A stretch of DNA of 27,233 nucleotides from a bacterium (lineage in GTDB: Bacteria; Caldisericota; Caldisericia; B22-G15): NCBI GenBank assembly GCA_012517755.1, contig JAAYUH010000003.1, positions 1-27,233 of the forward strand. The letters are read 5' to 3'. The notes beneath the pieces were generated by a model. That model did not search any database. It saw only the letters and a program-made list of their open reading frames with translations, and had not been told where the DNA came from. Numbering within the stretch: position 1 is the first letter of the stretch; each line of letters begins with the position of its first letter. Positions 1 to 7,424 of the stretch are shown here, piece by piece. Both the position numbers and the translations under genes were made by a program.

Positions 1-56
1 AGACCTCTTGCAACAACAAGAGGGCCTGAAACTTTTGTTATTATTCCTTTTTTCAT
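1..56 (-). CDS. ntpA: V-type ATPase catalytic subunit A, N-terminal fragment
   Basis: Only the first 18 codons are in the window; the gene continues past position 1. The translated start contains KVSGPLVVA, the conserved N-terminal beta-barrel motif of V/A-type ATPase A subunits, which hydrolyse or make ATP in the V1 head. The ATG is at 54-56, and an AGGAG SD lies in the last codons of the upstream subunit F gene, whose stop is 3 nt away. The position after subunit F matches the E. hirae ntp order. The assignment rests on a short peptide, but motif and operon position agree. Confidence 0.85.
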   Translation of the reverse strand, partial: MKKGIITKVSGPLVVARG

Positions 57-59
57 AAT

Positions 60-371
60 TTATTCTCCTTTTTCAAGGATATCAACTCCTATAGCTTTTT
101 CTGATGATTTTTTGATATATTTATAATTAATTTCTTTTTTTATTCCTTTTGATGGTAAAAATATGACTATAGGTAAAAATTTTTTTTCGAGTTCTTCATA
201 CACTTTTAAAATATCATCTGAATACTCTTCTGAAATAATAATAATTGTGTAATCTCCACTTTTGTATGATTTAACAAAATTGTCAGCTATATTTTCACTA
301 ATAGTATCAAAATTATATGATTTTAAAAATATAGAAAAATCATCATCTCCTAAATACAATATTTTACCCAT
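60..371 (-). CDS. ntpG: V-type ATPase subunit F
   Basis: This 103-residue protein has the size and alternating beta/alpha pattern of V/A-ATPase subunit F, a small Rossmann-like stalk protein at the end of the central rotor shaft. The N-terminus (KILYLGDDD) and the hydrophobic TIIIISEEY and LPIVIFLPS strands fit the family. Its ATG overlaps the end of subunit C by 8 nt, and subunit A starts 3 nt after its stop, so translation is probably coupled. Sequence similarity in this family is weak, so the call relies partly on position between C and A. Confidence 0.85.
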   Translation of the reverse strand: MGKILYLGDDDFSIFLKSYNFDTISENIADNFVKSYKSGDYTIIIISEEYSDDILKVYEELEKKFLPIVIFLPSKGIKKEINYKYIKKSSEKAIGVDILEKGE

Positions 372-1146
372 TAATTAATCTAAGCCTCCTTATTATTGAA
401 TCAGATGATTGATTATAAATTAAACCATTATAAATTATATTTAAGTTAGTATAATGAAAATCTTTTAATTTTAAATAAGAGAATGCTATTTCTGGTCCAA
501 AAACAAAAAATTTAGATTCCTTTAATATTTTTATTGTATATTCGTCTTTTTTCTTATCAAAAAATGTTAAGAATTCTAAAAGCTCTTTTTCAATAAAATT
601 TTTATATTTTGAATTTATAAATTCAATGAAATTTTCAGTAGTCTCTTTTTCAAAATTTTTAAATTTGTTATATGAAAAATTACCATTTGGGATAAAGAAA
701 AATTTTGTTTCAAAATATTTATGCTTTAAAAAACTTTCTATATTGTGAAAATCAATCTCTGTTTTAATGAAATCAATAAGGAATGGTGAATATTTAAAAA
801 GTTTTATCTCATTTTCAAATTTATCTTTAAGAAAAGATAATCTTTTTTCATCAGGTAAACCATTAACAACCTTATAATAGTTTCTTTCTATTTCAAAATA
901 TTCTATTATTGATTTTAAAGGTACCTTTTTTTCAAAAAAAGAAAGAGTATTCTCCCAATCTTTTTTTAATACTTCTTCAAAATTGGTTGTTTCATCTACT
1001 ATATCATTATCTTTTTTAATCTGTTCTATAAAAATTTTTGGTGATACAGATAAATAACTTTTATAATGTTCAAGTTTTGGAAATTTATCAGTTAAAATTA
1101 TAGATTTTGATGATAAATAGCACCAATCACTGTATTTAAGTTTCAT
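364..1146 (-). CDS. ntpC: V-type ATPase subunit C (AC39/NtpC-like)
   Basis: Subunit C of V/A-ATPases is the helical funnel that links the central stalk to the membrane proteolipid ring. The protein is about 260 residues, rather short for the family (usually above 300), and rich in Lys, Phe and Glu. The C-terminal part, FGPEIAFSYLKLKDFHYTNL followed by a conserved Ile-Arg-Arg-Leu-Arg segment, matches the typical subunit C end. I chose the ATG at 1144-1146, which overlaps the subunit E stop by 11 nt and gives the usual YLSSK-like N-terminus. A TTG at 1174-1176 would add 10 residues (270 aa). The gene lies between E and F, as in the ntp operon. Confidence 0.82.
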   Translation of the reverse strand: MKLKYSDWCYLSSKSIILTDKFPKLEHYKSYLSVSPKIFIEQIKKDNDIVDETTNFEEVLKKDWENTLSFFEKKVPLKSIIEYFEIERNYYKVVNGLPDEKRLSFLKDKFENEIKLFKYSPFLIDFIKTEIDFHNIESFLKHKYFETKFFFIPNGNFSYNKFKNFEKETTENFIEFINSKYKNFIEKELLEFLTFFDKKKDEYTIKILKESKFFVFGPEIAFSYLKLKDFHYTNLNIIYNGLIYNQSSDSIIRRLRLING

Positions 1147-1732
1147 CTTCTTCAAAAATCCTTTTTGAAATTTCAAGAACTTCTTTATCCCATATCTCTT
1201 TAAACTTATCTTTTAGTGTTATTCTTGATATAAAACCTTCTCCTTCAATATATGTCTCGTTGTCCTCAATAAATTTAATATTACCTTTTCCTAACTTTTT
1301 CTCTACATTTTGTATAATATCTTTTTTGAAAGATTCATCAAAAATAATTTTAAGACTATTTTTATCAAAATGAATATTTTCATTTCCTGTTTCAATTAAC
1401 TTTAAAATCTCTTTTTTAAAAAATTTTCTTTTATCATTATCTGATAGATTATTCAATTTATCAGCTATATTGTTAAATAATTCATTCAAAATCTGATTTT
1501 TTCTGTTAAGTTCGATTAAATCAAGTTCAAGCTTTAACTCATTTTCTTTTTTCTCTATTAGTGTTTTTCTTTCTTTTTCTATTAATTCATTCCATTTTTT
1601 TTCAATATTTTTTAGTTCTTTATTTAATTCAATATTAATTTTTTCTATATATTCATCACTTTCTTCTTTTAACTTTTTTAATTCTTCCTCCCCCTCTTTT
1701 CTTATCTCCTCTATTACTTTATCAAAATTCAT
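1136..1732 (-). CDS. ntpE: V-type ATPase subunit E (peripheral stalk)
   Basis: Subunit E pairs with the coiled-coil subunit H/NtpF to form the peripheral stalk of V/A-ATPases. The first half (about residues 5-95) is a long charged coiled coil rich in Glu and Lys. The C-terminal half is a mixed alpha/beta domain with the typical EGEGFISRI strand. Length is 198 residues, normal for the family. The ATG overlaps the subunit K stop in an ATGA arrangement (1729-1732), indicating translational coupling. Its 3' end overlaps the start of subunit C. Confidence 0.88.
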   Translation of the reverse strand: MNFDKVIEEIRKEGEEELKKLKEESDEYIEKINIELNKELKNIEKKWNELIEKERKTLIEKKENELKLELDLIELNRKNQILNELFNNIADKLNNLSDNDKRKFFKKEILKLIETGNENIHFDKNSLKIIFDESFKKDIIQNVEKKLGKGNIKFIEDNETYIEGEGFISRITLKDKFKEIWDKEVLEISKRIFEEDET

Positions 1733-2211
1733 AGTCCAGCTGTCACAAATGATGTTACAAGTATTGCTGCAATAAGTGAGATAACAGCATATATCTCTAC
1801 AAGACCTGGTAAAATAATAGCTCTTCCTGATTCCTCTTCTTTTTCAGAAACAAGATTAATTGAAGCGGCAGCAACTTTTCCCTGCCAGATAGCAGATATA
1901 AGCTCAACAAATCCCATTCCTAAACCAATAAAAAATAGTTGCATACCAGTATTAACTGGTATTTTTGGTATACCACCAAAAAGCCCTATCCTTGTTGCTA
2001 TCCAGAATAGTTCAATAAAACCATAGAAACCTTGTGTACCAGGAAGTGCAGTTATAACAAATAGTTTTCCATAAAGATGTGGTTTCTCAGATAAAACTCC
2101 AGCTGTTTGCATTGTTGAGATACCAATTCCAATTGAAGAACCAATACCAGATAAACTTATTACTGCTGCCATTCCCAAAATAGCAAAAACTAATCCATAA
2201 ACTTCTGACAT
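1729..2211 (-). CDS. ntpK: V-type ATPase proteolipid subunit K, probably Na+-binding
   Basis: This 160-residue proteolipid has four predicted membrane helices in two tandem hairpins, the duplicated form of the rotor ring subunit. It contains ALPGTQGFYGF at residues 55-65, Gln110 in a WQGKV segment, and Glu139 in GLVEIYAV in the last helix. In E. hirae NtpK, Na+ is bound by Leu61, Thr64, Gln65, Gln110 and Glu139. Leu56, Thr59, Gln60, Gln110 and Glu139 look like direct counterparts here, so Na+ rather than H+ coupling is inferred. A good SD (AAGGAG) precedes the ATG at 2209-2211. Confidence 0.93.
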   Translation of the reverse strand: MSEVYGLVFAILGMAAVISLSGIGSSIGIGISTMQTAGVLSEKPHLYGKLFVITALPGTQGFYGFIELFWIATRIGLFGGIPKIPVNTGMQLFFIGLGMGFVELISAIWQGKVAAASINLVSEKEEESGRAIILPGLVEIYAVISLIAAILVTSFVTAGL

Positions 2212-2224
2212 ATTAAATCTCCTT

Positions 2225-4177
2225 TCATTGATTTTTAATCACAATTCTTTCGCTTTTAAATTTAAATGGTGAAAATTTTCTACCACCATTTTCATAGAAT
2301 CTGCCAAAGAACTCAAGAAAAATTAATCTTGTAGGATGAACAAACGATCCTAAAAGACCCATAAAAATATTTAAACCATGTCCAGCAAGTAGAATTAAAG
2401 GTATAATTAAAATACCAATAACTCCTTTACCAAACATTCTTGCTATGGTATTGATAATTACTCCTAAAACTGTTGTTGAAAATCCAAGAGCAAGCAATCT
2501 TGAATATGAAAGAATATCGCCAAGAGCAGATGAAAAACCATAAGAACTTACAATTCCATAAAGAGAAACAACACCTCCTATTAACTTTCCAATTATTGAT
2601 TTTGAACTTCTTCCACCAGTTAAGACAATTAAAATTATTCCTGATAAGAAAATATATAAAAAAACTTTTGATAAAAATGGATTATTCATAAAAACTATAT
2701 ATAAAACTATTCCAACTAATGATATTACCCATGATATTTGATCAAAAATAGCATCAAGGATTTTCTTTTTTCTTATATTATCAAAAGCTTTAAGTAATAT
2801 AGCAAAAATTTGAGTTACAAAACCTACTGCAAGAGAAAATATAAGCATCTTGATTAAACCTGGGGTTTCGCCAGGCTTTTCTTCTAAAAGATTTATTATT
2901 GCAAGATTCGGAAAAGAGAGTAAATCACCAGCCCAAGAATTAGTCAAAACTCCTACAATAGATGAAAAAACACCTAAAATCATAAAAAAATAAAAGAAAT
3001 TTCTATCTTTTTCATGTACATTAAAAATATTTATTAGGAGCATACAACCAAAAATGAGTATTAGACCATAAATTACATCTCCAAAACAGAGAGAAAAAAA
3101 TAAAATGAAAAAGGGGGTAAGAAATGGAGTAGGATCAAAATCAGAATATTTTGGATAACCATACATATTAACAAGCATTTCAAATGGTTTTACAAATTTA
3201 TTGTTATTTAATGAAACTGGCACATTTTCTAAATCTTTTGGTTCTTCATAAAAAATATAAATTTTATCAAAATTTTCTTTAACCTTTTGCTCAAAGATTT
3301 TAATATCTTTTTCTTTAATATAACCTTTTATAAAAATTAAATATTTTGATTCAATAACTTTCTGTTTTGTTTCTTCTTCGTTTTTTTTGTCAAAATAAAA
3401 TTCTTTTAATAATTTAAGATTGTCTAAATTTTTTGATTCCTTTTTTATTTCTGTCTCTATATCATCTAACATTTTTTGAAGTTCATCAATTTTTGATATC
3501 AAATTTTCATAGATTGTTTTTGGTTTACCTGAAAAATCTTTAAAATCATATTCATTGAAATCTATATTTTTTAACAATTCATAAAAAGATTTGTCTTCTC
3601 TTAAAAAAGCAATAATTAAATAACAATTTATTTCATCTTCTGAGATTAATATAGGTTCGCATCTCTCTTTTTCATTTAAAAGCTTTTGATAATCACTTTT
3701 TTTTAAACTTCCGAAAATAACTTTTAATTTCTTTAATGTATCAATTTTTTCAATTTCATATTCTAAGCTAATAAAAGGTTTTATTTTATCTATTTCTTTT
3801 TTTAAAGATTTTATATCATCAGTAATTTTTTCATTTTTTCTAACCAATCCAAATACTTTTTTATATAATGAATCAAAATCAAATTTATTAACTATAGTTT
3901 CAAGATTTTTGTATTCAATATTTAATCTTTCAGGTATAAAATCTGCAATAAAATTTTTTTTCTTCTCGAATTTGTTAAATTGATTTAATAGGAAATCTAT
4001 TTCATTGACTATCTTATCATATTTTTCAATATTAACATCTTTAAAAAAATCTAAACCTTCAACATCCTTAACTTCCTCTATTTCTACTTTCTCTTGAAGT
4101 TTTAAAAATGTGAAAAAATCATTAAAATTTTTCTTTGTTAAAAAAATGTTAATTTCCTTAACTTTGTCTATTGCCAT
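2225..4177 (-). CDS. ntpI: V-type ATPase membrane subunit I
   Basis: Subunit I (a-type stator) provides the ion half-channels next to the proteolipid ring. The protein is 650 residues, normal for the family. The cytoplasmic N-terminal half (to about residue 340) is charged with coiled-coil segments. The C-terminal half has about seven or eight hydrophobic helices. The conserved segment LGDILSYSRLLALG contains Arg560, the position expected for the essential arginine that faces the rotor carboxylate. It starts 1 nt after the stop of the upstream coiled-coil subunit H gene. Confidence 0.93.
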   Translation of the reverse strand: MAIDKVKEINIFLTKKNFNDFFTFLKLQEKVEIEEVKDVEGLDFFKDVNIEKYDKIVNEIDFLLNQFNKFEKKKNFIADFIPERLNIEYKNLETIVNKFDFDSLYKKVFGLVRKNEKITDDIKSLKKEIDKIKPFISLEYEIEKIDTLKKLKVIFGSLKKSDYQKLLNEKERCEPILISEDEINCYLIIAFLREDKSFYELLKNIDFNEYDFKDFSGKPKTIYENLISKIDELQKMLDDIETEIKKESKNLDNLKLLKEFYFDKKNEEETKQKVIESKYLIFIKGYIKEKDIKIFEQKVKENFDKIYIFYEEPKDLENVPVSLNNNKFVKPFEMLVNMYGYPKYSDFDPTPFLTPFFILFFSLCFGDVIYGLILIFGCMLLINIFNVHEKDRNFFYFFMILGVFSSIVGVLTNSWAGDLLSFPNLAIINLLEEKPGETPGLIKMLIFSLAVGFVTQIFAILLKAFDNIRKKKILDAIFDQISWVISLVGIVLYIVFMNNPFLSKVFLYIFLSGIILIVLTGGRSSKSIIGKLIGGVVSLYGIVSSYGFSSALGDILSYSRLLALGFSTTVLGVIINTIARMFGKGVIGILIIPLILLAGHGLNIFMGLLGSFVHPTRLIFLEFFGRFYENGGRKFSPFKFKSERIVIKNQ

Positions 4178-4178
4178 A

Positions 4179-4490
4179 TTATTCTAATACCTTCTTGACA
4201 ACATCTTTATAAATTGAATCAAACTTTTTTCTCCAATTTTTTTCTTTTTCATCAAGAAGTTTTTCCAACTCATCTATTTTTGATTCTCTCTTCTCTTTAT
4301 AATCTTTTTCAATTTTTGATAGTTCATTTTGAAGCTTTAATTTAAATTCTTCTTCTTTATTTCTTATAGAACACTCTTTATTTTTTATGACTTCTTTTTT
4401 CTTTTCTTCTAATTCTTTTTTGTAAGTTTCAATTTCTTTTTCTATTTCAATTTCAACTTGTTTAATCTTATCAATAAATTCAATATCCAT
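4179..4490 (-). CDS. ntpF: V-type ATPase subunit H (coiled-coil stalk, NtpF-like)
   Basis: The protein is a small, almost entirely Glu/Lys-rich coiled coil of 103 residues. As the first gene of a V/A-ATPase operon, this is the expected form of subunit H/NtpF, the partner of subunit E in the peripheral stalk. I chose the ATG at 4488-4490 because a GGAGG SD ends 5 nt upstream. A longer frame starting near 4517 has no SD and runs into the probable promoter region. Coiled coils give little family-specific signal, so the call depends on operon position. Confidence 0.8.
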   Translation of the reverse strand: MDIEFIDKIKQVEIEIEKEIETYKKELEEKKKEVIKNKECSIRNKEEEFKLKLQNELSKIEKDYKEKRESKIDELEKLLDEKEKNWRKKFDSIYKDVVKKVLE

Positions 4491-4522
4491 TATAACCTCC
4501 AATTGTCTCTTTGTCACTTATA

Positions 4523-4554
4523 ATTATATATTTTGATGTTACTTTATCTCTCAA
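4523..4554 (-). promoter_or_regulatory. Candidate promoter of the V-ATPase operon
   Basis: On the minus strand a TTGAGA -35-like box (4549-4554) is followed after 18 nt by TATATA (4525-4530), overlapping a TATAAT offset by 2 nt (4523-4528). It lies 33 nt upstream of the subunit H start in the only sizeable gap (4491-4576) between the decarboxylase and the ATPase genes. AT-rich sequence produces such matches by chance, so this is a moderate call. No hairpin followed by a T run was seen in the gap. Confidence 0.4.
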
Positions 4555-4576
4555 ACACAAGCATAATTATAACATA

Positions 4577-6013
4577 TTATTTTAAAACTTTAATATAGTT
4601 ACATTCAACATCAATAAAACCTTGTAAATTTGCCTTTTTTTCTTTCAAATCATAAATATAATTTAAAATATTTTCTGAAATTTCTTCACCAGGTACAACT
4701 ATTGGTAATCCAGGTGGGTAAGCAGAAATTACTTTTCCAGAAATTCTTCCTTTAGCATCCTTAAGTTCAATTATCTCTTTCTCATTTATATATGCCTCTT
4801 TAGGTGTTACTGCCATTTTAGGAATTTCAGGAATTATTACCTCTTCTTCTATTGGTCTCTTCTTATATTTTATTGATATATCTTTTAAAGTAATAATCAG
4901 TTTATCAATCTCTTCCTTTGTAATTCCTGGAGTTAAAAATATAAGTATGTTATATGAATCAGATAGTTCAATTTCAATATTATATTTCTTATTTAAAATT
5001 TCTTCAACTTCAAAACCAGTTAGACCTATTTTTTTTGTATTTATTGTGATTTTAGTTAAATCTAAATCATATACCTCATCGTTTAAAATTTCTTTTCCAA
5101 AACAATAAAAACCATCAATCTTGTTTACTTCCTCTCTCAAATAATTACTTAAATCGATAATTTCATTCCATATTTTTTCACCTTCGGATTCCATTTGATA
5201 TCTTACAACATCGAGTGAAACCATAAAAAGATAACTTGGAGATGATGATTCTAAATATGTTAAGGCATCGAAAACTTTATCCATATCAACTCTATTTCCT
5301 TTAATATGTAAAAATGAAGTTTGCGTTAATGCAGGTAGTGTTTTGTGTGCTGATTGAACAATCATATCATATCCAATTTTTATTCCAGTTAGTGGGAGTT
5401 TGGAGTTAAATGGAAAATGAACACCATGTGCTTCATCAAGTAACATAGTTTGATCATATTTTCTTCCAATTTTTAATATCTCTTCAATATTTTCACACAT
5501 TCCAAAATAATTTGGTGAAGTTATTAATGATACTTTTACAGAATTATTTTTCAATTTATCCTCATAATCTTCTGGCTTTATTCCACTTGGAATTCCAGAA
5601 TATTTATGAATTTCAGATTGTATATATATTGGCTCAAGATCAAATACTGCAAGTCCACCTATAACTGATCTATGAGAATTTCTCTGTAAAATAACCTTAT
5701 CTTTTGATTTTAAAGTTGAAGAAAGCATTACTAAGTTGCCAACTGTACTCCCATTTATCAAAAAGAATGTATAATCTGAACCAAATGCTTTAGCTGCAAG
5801 TTCTTGTGCTTCTTTGATAACACCTTCAGGTTTATGAAGATAATCCAAACCCTCAACCTCTGTAATATCATATAAAAATATATTTTCTCCCCATTCATCT
5901 TTTAATAATTTATAAATTCCTTTGCCTCTATGATGACCTGGCATATGAAATGCTGGTCTTTTTTTGTTAATATAATCTTTCAATGCATAAAATAAAGGAA
6001 TTTTTTTATCCAT
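4577..6013 (-). CDS. Orn/Lys/Arg decarboxylase family protein (probable arginine or lysine decarboxylase)
   Basis: This is a PLP-dependent fold-I decarboxylase of the group that includes Bacillus SpeA. The 478-residue length fits the short form that lacks the N-terminal wing domain. Visible motifs: FHMPGHHRGKG near the N-terminus (22-32), NGST (88-91), LLDEAHGVHF (191-200) with the Asp and His that hold PLP, and SAHKTLPALTQ with the Schiff-base Lys224. The C-terminal domain has the expected AYPPGLPIVVPGE. The substrate cannot be told from sequence; arginine for polyamine synthesis is most common. The ATG (6011-6013) is preceded by AGGAG that begins directly after the encoded CCA of the upstream tRNA-Pro, so no separate promoter or leader fits between them. 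Confidence 0.9.
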   Translation of the reverse strand: MDKKIPLFYALKDYINKKRPAFHMPGHHRGKGIYKLLKDEWGENIFLYDITEVEGLDYLHKPEGVIKEAQELAAKAFGSDYTFFLINGSTVGNLVMLSSTLKSKDKVILQRNSHRSVIGGLAVFDLEPIYIQSEIHKYSGIPSGIKPEDYEDKLKNNSVKVSLITSPNYFGMCENIEEILKIGRKYDQTMLLDEAHGVHFPFNSKLPLTGIKIGYDMIVQSAHKTLPALTQTSFLHIKGNRVDMDKVFDALTYLESSSPSYLFMVSLDVVRYQMESEGEKIWNEIIDLSNYLREEVNKIDGFYCFGKEILNDEVYDLDLTKITINTKKIGLTGFEVEEILNKKYNIEIELSDSYNILIFLTPGITKEEIDKLIITLKDISIKYKKRPIEEEVIIPEIPKMAVTPKEAYINEKEIIELKDAKGRISGKVISAYPPGLPIVVPGEEISENILNYIYDLKEKKANLQGFIDVECNYIKVLK

Positions 6014-6023
6014 TTACTCTCCT

Positions 6024-6100
6024 TGGTCGGGATAGCGGGATTTGAACCCGCGACTTCTTGGTCCCGAACCAAGCGCCCTACCAAACTGGGCCATATCCCG
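6024..6100 (-). tRNA. tRNA-Pro (anticodon CGG)
   Basis: The minus strand folds into a full cloverleaf. The acceptor stem is CGGGATA/TATCCCG and the D stem GCCC/GGGC. The anticodon stem CTTGG/CCAAG carries loop TTCGGGA, giving anticodon CGG. A TTCAAAT T-loop is present. The discriminator is A and CCA is encoded (6024-6026). The next base starts the SD of the decarboxylase gene. It lies 22 nt after tRNA-Pro(GGG), in the same direction. Confidence 0.96.
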
Positions 6101-6122
6101 TAATAGAATTTAATATAAAAAA

Positions 6123-6199
6123 TGGTCGGGGCGACTGGACTCGAACCAGCGGCCCCCAGCACCCCATGCTGGTGCGCTACCAAACTGCGCCACGCCCCG
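6123..6199 (-). tRNA. tRNA-Pro (anticodon GGG)
   Basis: Minus-strand cloverleaf with acceptor stem CGGGGCG/CGCCCCG and D stem GCGC/GCGC. The anticodon stem CCAGC/GCTGG has loop ATGGGGT, giving anticodon GGG. A TTCGAGT T-loop is present. CCA is encoded at 6123-6125. It is the first transcribed element after a good promoter and forms a tandem with tRNA-Pro(CGG). Confidence 0.96.
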
Positions 6200-6212
6200 G
6201 CCTTAATAAATA

Positions 6213-6240
6213 ATTTTATAAGATATTAAAAATTAGTCAA
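6213..6240 (-). promoter_or_regulatory. Promoter of the tRNA-Pro / decarboxylase unit
   Basis: TTGACT (6235-6240) and TAAAAT (6213-6218) on the minus strand are separated by 16 nt. The -10 ends 13 nt before the first tRNA base, so the primary transcript has only a few extra 5' nucleotides. As the decarboxylase SD abuts the second tRNA, this promoter probably also drives that gene. Confidence 0.65.
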
Positions 6241-6332
6241 TCTATTCTATAAATTTTTACTGTATATGGTGCTTGACCCGCCTGTACACTACTCAGTTAA
6301 AAATGTGTTAATGCAAGACCTGATCCAAATGT
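6241..6332. other. Unexplained intergenic segment, less AT-rich than its surroundings
   Basis: About 90 nt between the radical SAM stop and the tRNA promoter hold a noticeably GC-richer stretch (about 6264-6327) with short related words, such as GCTTGACC and GCAAGACC. No ORF, tRNA or clear hairpin was found. It could be the remnant of a small mobile element, a regulatory RNA, or the 3' region of the radical SAM transcript. Confidence 0.3.
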
Positions 6333-7040
6333 TTATCTAACTACGCACTCTTTTAGGCTTCTTTTGGCTTTCAAATAAAGCATATTAATATACTCATCTG
6401 AATATGGCTCAATATTTCTTAAATTATCATCAAGCAAATCTCCAATTTCAATTTTTCTAATGACAAATTTTTTTATTCCTGTTAGAGAATCAACTATATC
6501 TTCAAAATCCTCTTCAGTCATTGTTGATGGATGAGGTGTAACAGAAATTTCATAATTAAATGAGCTTGTTTTTAAAAAAGTTAGTAAATTTTTAAGATTT
6601 CTCATATCAATATTCACCTTAGATACCTCTTTATATTTAATTTCATTTATTGGTGCTTTAATATCAATTGAAATTAAGTCAATCAATTTTGATATTATAA
6701 GTTTTCTTAATAATGGTTCATTTGTTCCATTTGTTAAAACTTTTGTTAAAAAGCCCATTCTTTTTAAATCTTGTAATAAAAAAGTTAGAGATGGATTAAT
6801 AGAAGGTTCGCCACCACTAATAACAACTCCATCTATCCATTTTCTATTACCCATTAAAAAATCTCTAATACTTTCATAAGGAATATCAGGAACAGAATTG
6901 CTATTTAATACTAAAGATTTTTGGTTGCAATATGGACATCTCATATTACAACCACCTAAAAATAAAATTGTTGTGCCTTTAGTTTCCCATTCTTTTAAAG
7001 AGTGTTCAATAACTTTTTTAACTTTTATATTTTCATACAT
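6333..7040 (-). CDS. Radical SAM protein, anaerobic NTP reductase activase (NrdG-like)
   Basis: The 235-residue protein has the radical SAM [4Fe-4S] motif C-x3-C-x2-C at Cys31, Cys35 and Cys38 (GGCNMRCPYCN) and the SAM-binding GGEP at 76-79. It resembles the NrdG-like activases that make the glycyl radical of anaerobic ribonucleotide reductases. The N-terminal stretch before the motif (TTILFLGGCN) is typical. No nrdD is in the window, so the substrate is not proven. The ATG at 7038-7040 is chosen for its AAGGAG SD with 8-nt spacing. A TTG two codons upstream would be too close to the SD. It is divergent from the toxin-antitoxin-like pair. Confidence 0.82.
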   Translation of the reverse strand: MYENIKVKKVIEHSLKEWETKGTTILFLGGCNMRCPYCNQKSLVLNSNSVPDIPYESIRDFLMGNRKWIDGVVISGGEPSINPSLTFLLQDLKRMGFLTKVLTNGTNEPLLRKLIISKLIDLISIDIKAPINEIKYKEVSKVNIDMRNLKNLLTFLKTSSFNYEISVTPHPSTMTEEDFEDIVDSLTGIKKFVIRKIEIGDLLDDNLRNIEPYSDEYINMLYLKAKRSLKECVVR

Positions 7041-7078
7041 AATCAAATCTCCTTAATAAAATTTTAATACCTTTAAAA

Positions 7079-7087
7079 ATTATATCA
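7079..7087 (-). promoter_or_regulatory. Extended -10 promoter of the radical SAM gene
   Basis: The minus strand reads TGATATAAT, a perfect extended -10 (TGn plus TATAAT), 38 nt upstream of the radical SAM ATG. No good -35 is visible at 17 nt, which is common for extended -10 promoters. The same nine bases recur ahead of sufC and rnpB. Confidence 0.5.
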
Positions 7088-7121
7088 GAATAATTAATCT
7101 AATTATAGAGAATTCTTAATA

Positions 7122-7149
7122 TTATAAATAAATTTATGTTATAAATAAA
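7122..7149 (+). repeat. 11-bp direct repeat upstream of the toxin-antitoxin-like pair
   Basis: TTATAAATAAA occurs at 7122-7132 and again at 7139-7149, 17 bp start to start, ending 2 nt before the ATG. The second copy contains the presumed -10 hexamer. Such spacing could suit an autoregulatory operator, but low sequence complexity means chance is possible. Confidence 0.4.
7137..7145 (+). promoter_or_regulatory. Extended -10 promoter implying a leaderless mRNA for the TA-like pair
   Basis: TG-T-TATAAA at 7137-7145 ends 6 nt before the ATG at 7152. A start site 7 nt downstream of the -10 would be the A of the ATG itself. No SD precedes this ATG, which agrees with leaderless translation. Confidence 0.4.
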
Positions 7150-7151
7150 AT

Positions 7152-7424
7152 ATGAAGACAACTGGAAAGACAGAAAGAATTAAACCAATATATACACAAA
7201 ATATTAAAATACCCAAAAGATTTAAATCATTTTTTTGGGATTGTCCTGATGGAAATGTTTATGTTGAAAAATTTATTTTGAGAATATTAAATTACGGAGA
7301 TTTTGAAGATATAAAATATCTTTACAAAAAATATCCTGATGAAACCAATTATGTTGCATTCAGATATCCAGAAATAAAAAGAGGCGTGAAATTTTGGATA
7401 AAATTATGGAAAGAAAAAGAATAG
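7152..7424 (+). CDS. Small DUF6922-like protein, candidate antitoxin partner of AbiEii-type protein
   Basis: This is a 90-residue, soluble, basic and aromatic protein. It has an FFWD motif at about residues 28-31 followed by FILRILNYGDFEDIKYLYKK. This pattern (FWD, then a helix with R-x-L-x-YG-x-x-x-D) resembles DUF6922 proteins, which I recall as frequently encoded just before AbiEii-type nucleotidyltransferases. It overlaps the next gene, so co-expression is likely. No signal peptide or membrane segment is present. The antitoxin role is inferred from context only. The start ATG has no SD but sits 6 nt after a -10 element. Confidence 0.6.
   Translation: MKTTGKTERIKPIYTQNIKIPKRFKSFFWDCPDGNVYVEKFILRILNYGDFEDIKYLYKKYPDETNYVAFRYPEIKRGVKFWIKLWKEKE

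Noticed and set aside
5980..6183. 67-codon open frame over the tRNA-Pro pair
   Set aside because: It is read from tRNA sequence and the start of the decarboxylase; no SD and no recognisable protein features.
6333..7040. Radical SAM partner of the AMMECR1/LigB pair (AmmeMemoRadiSam)
   Set aside because: The protein looks like an NrdG-type activase, is short, and lies about 7 kb away in a separate unit.
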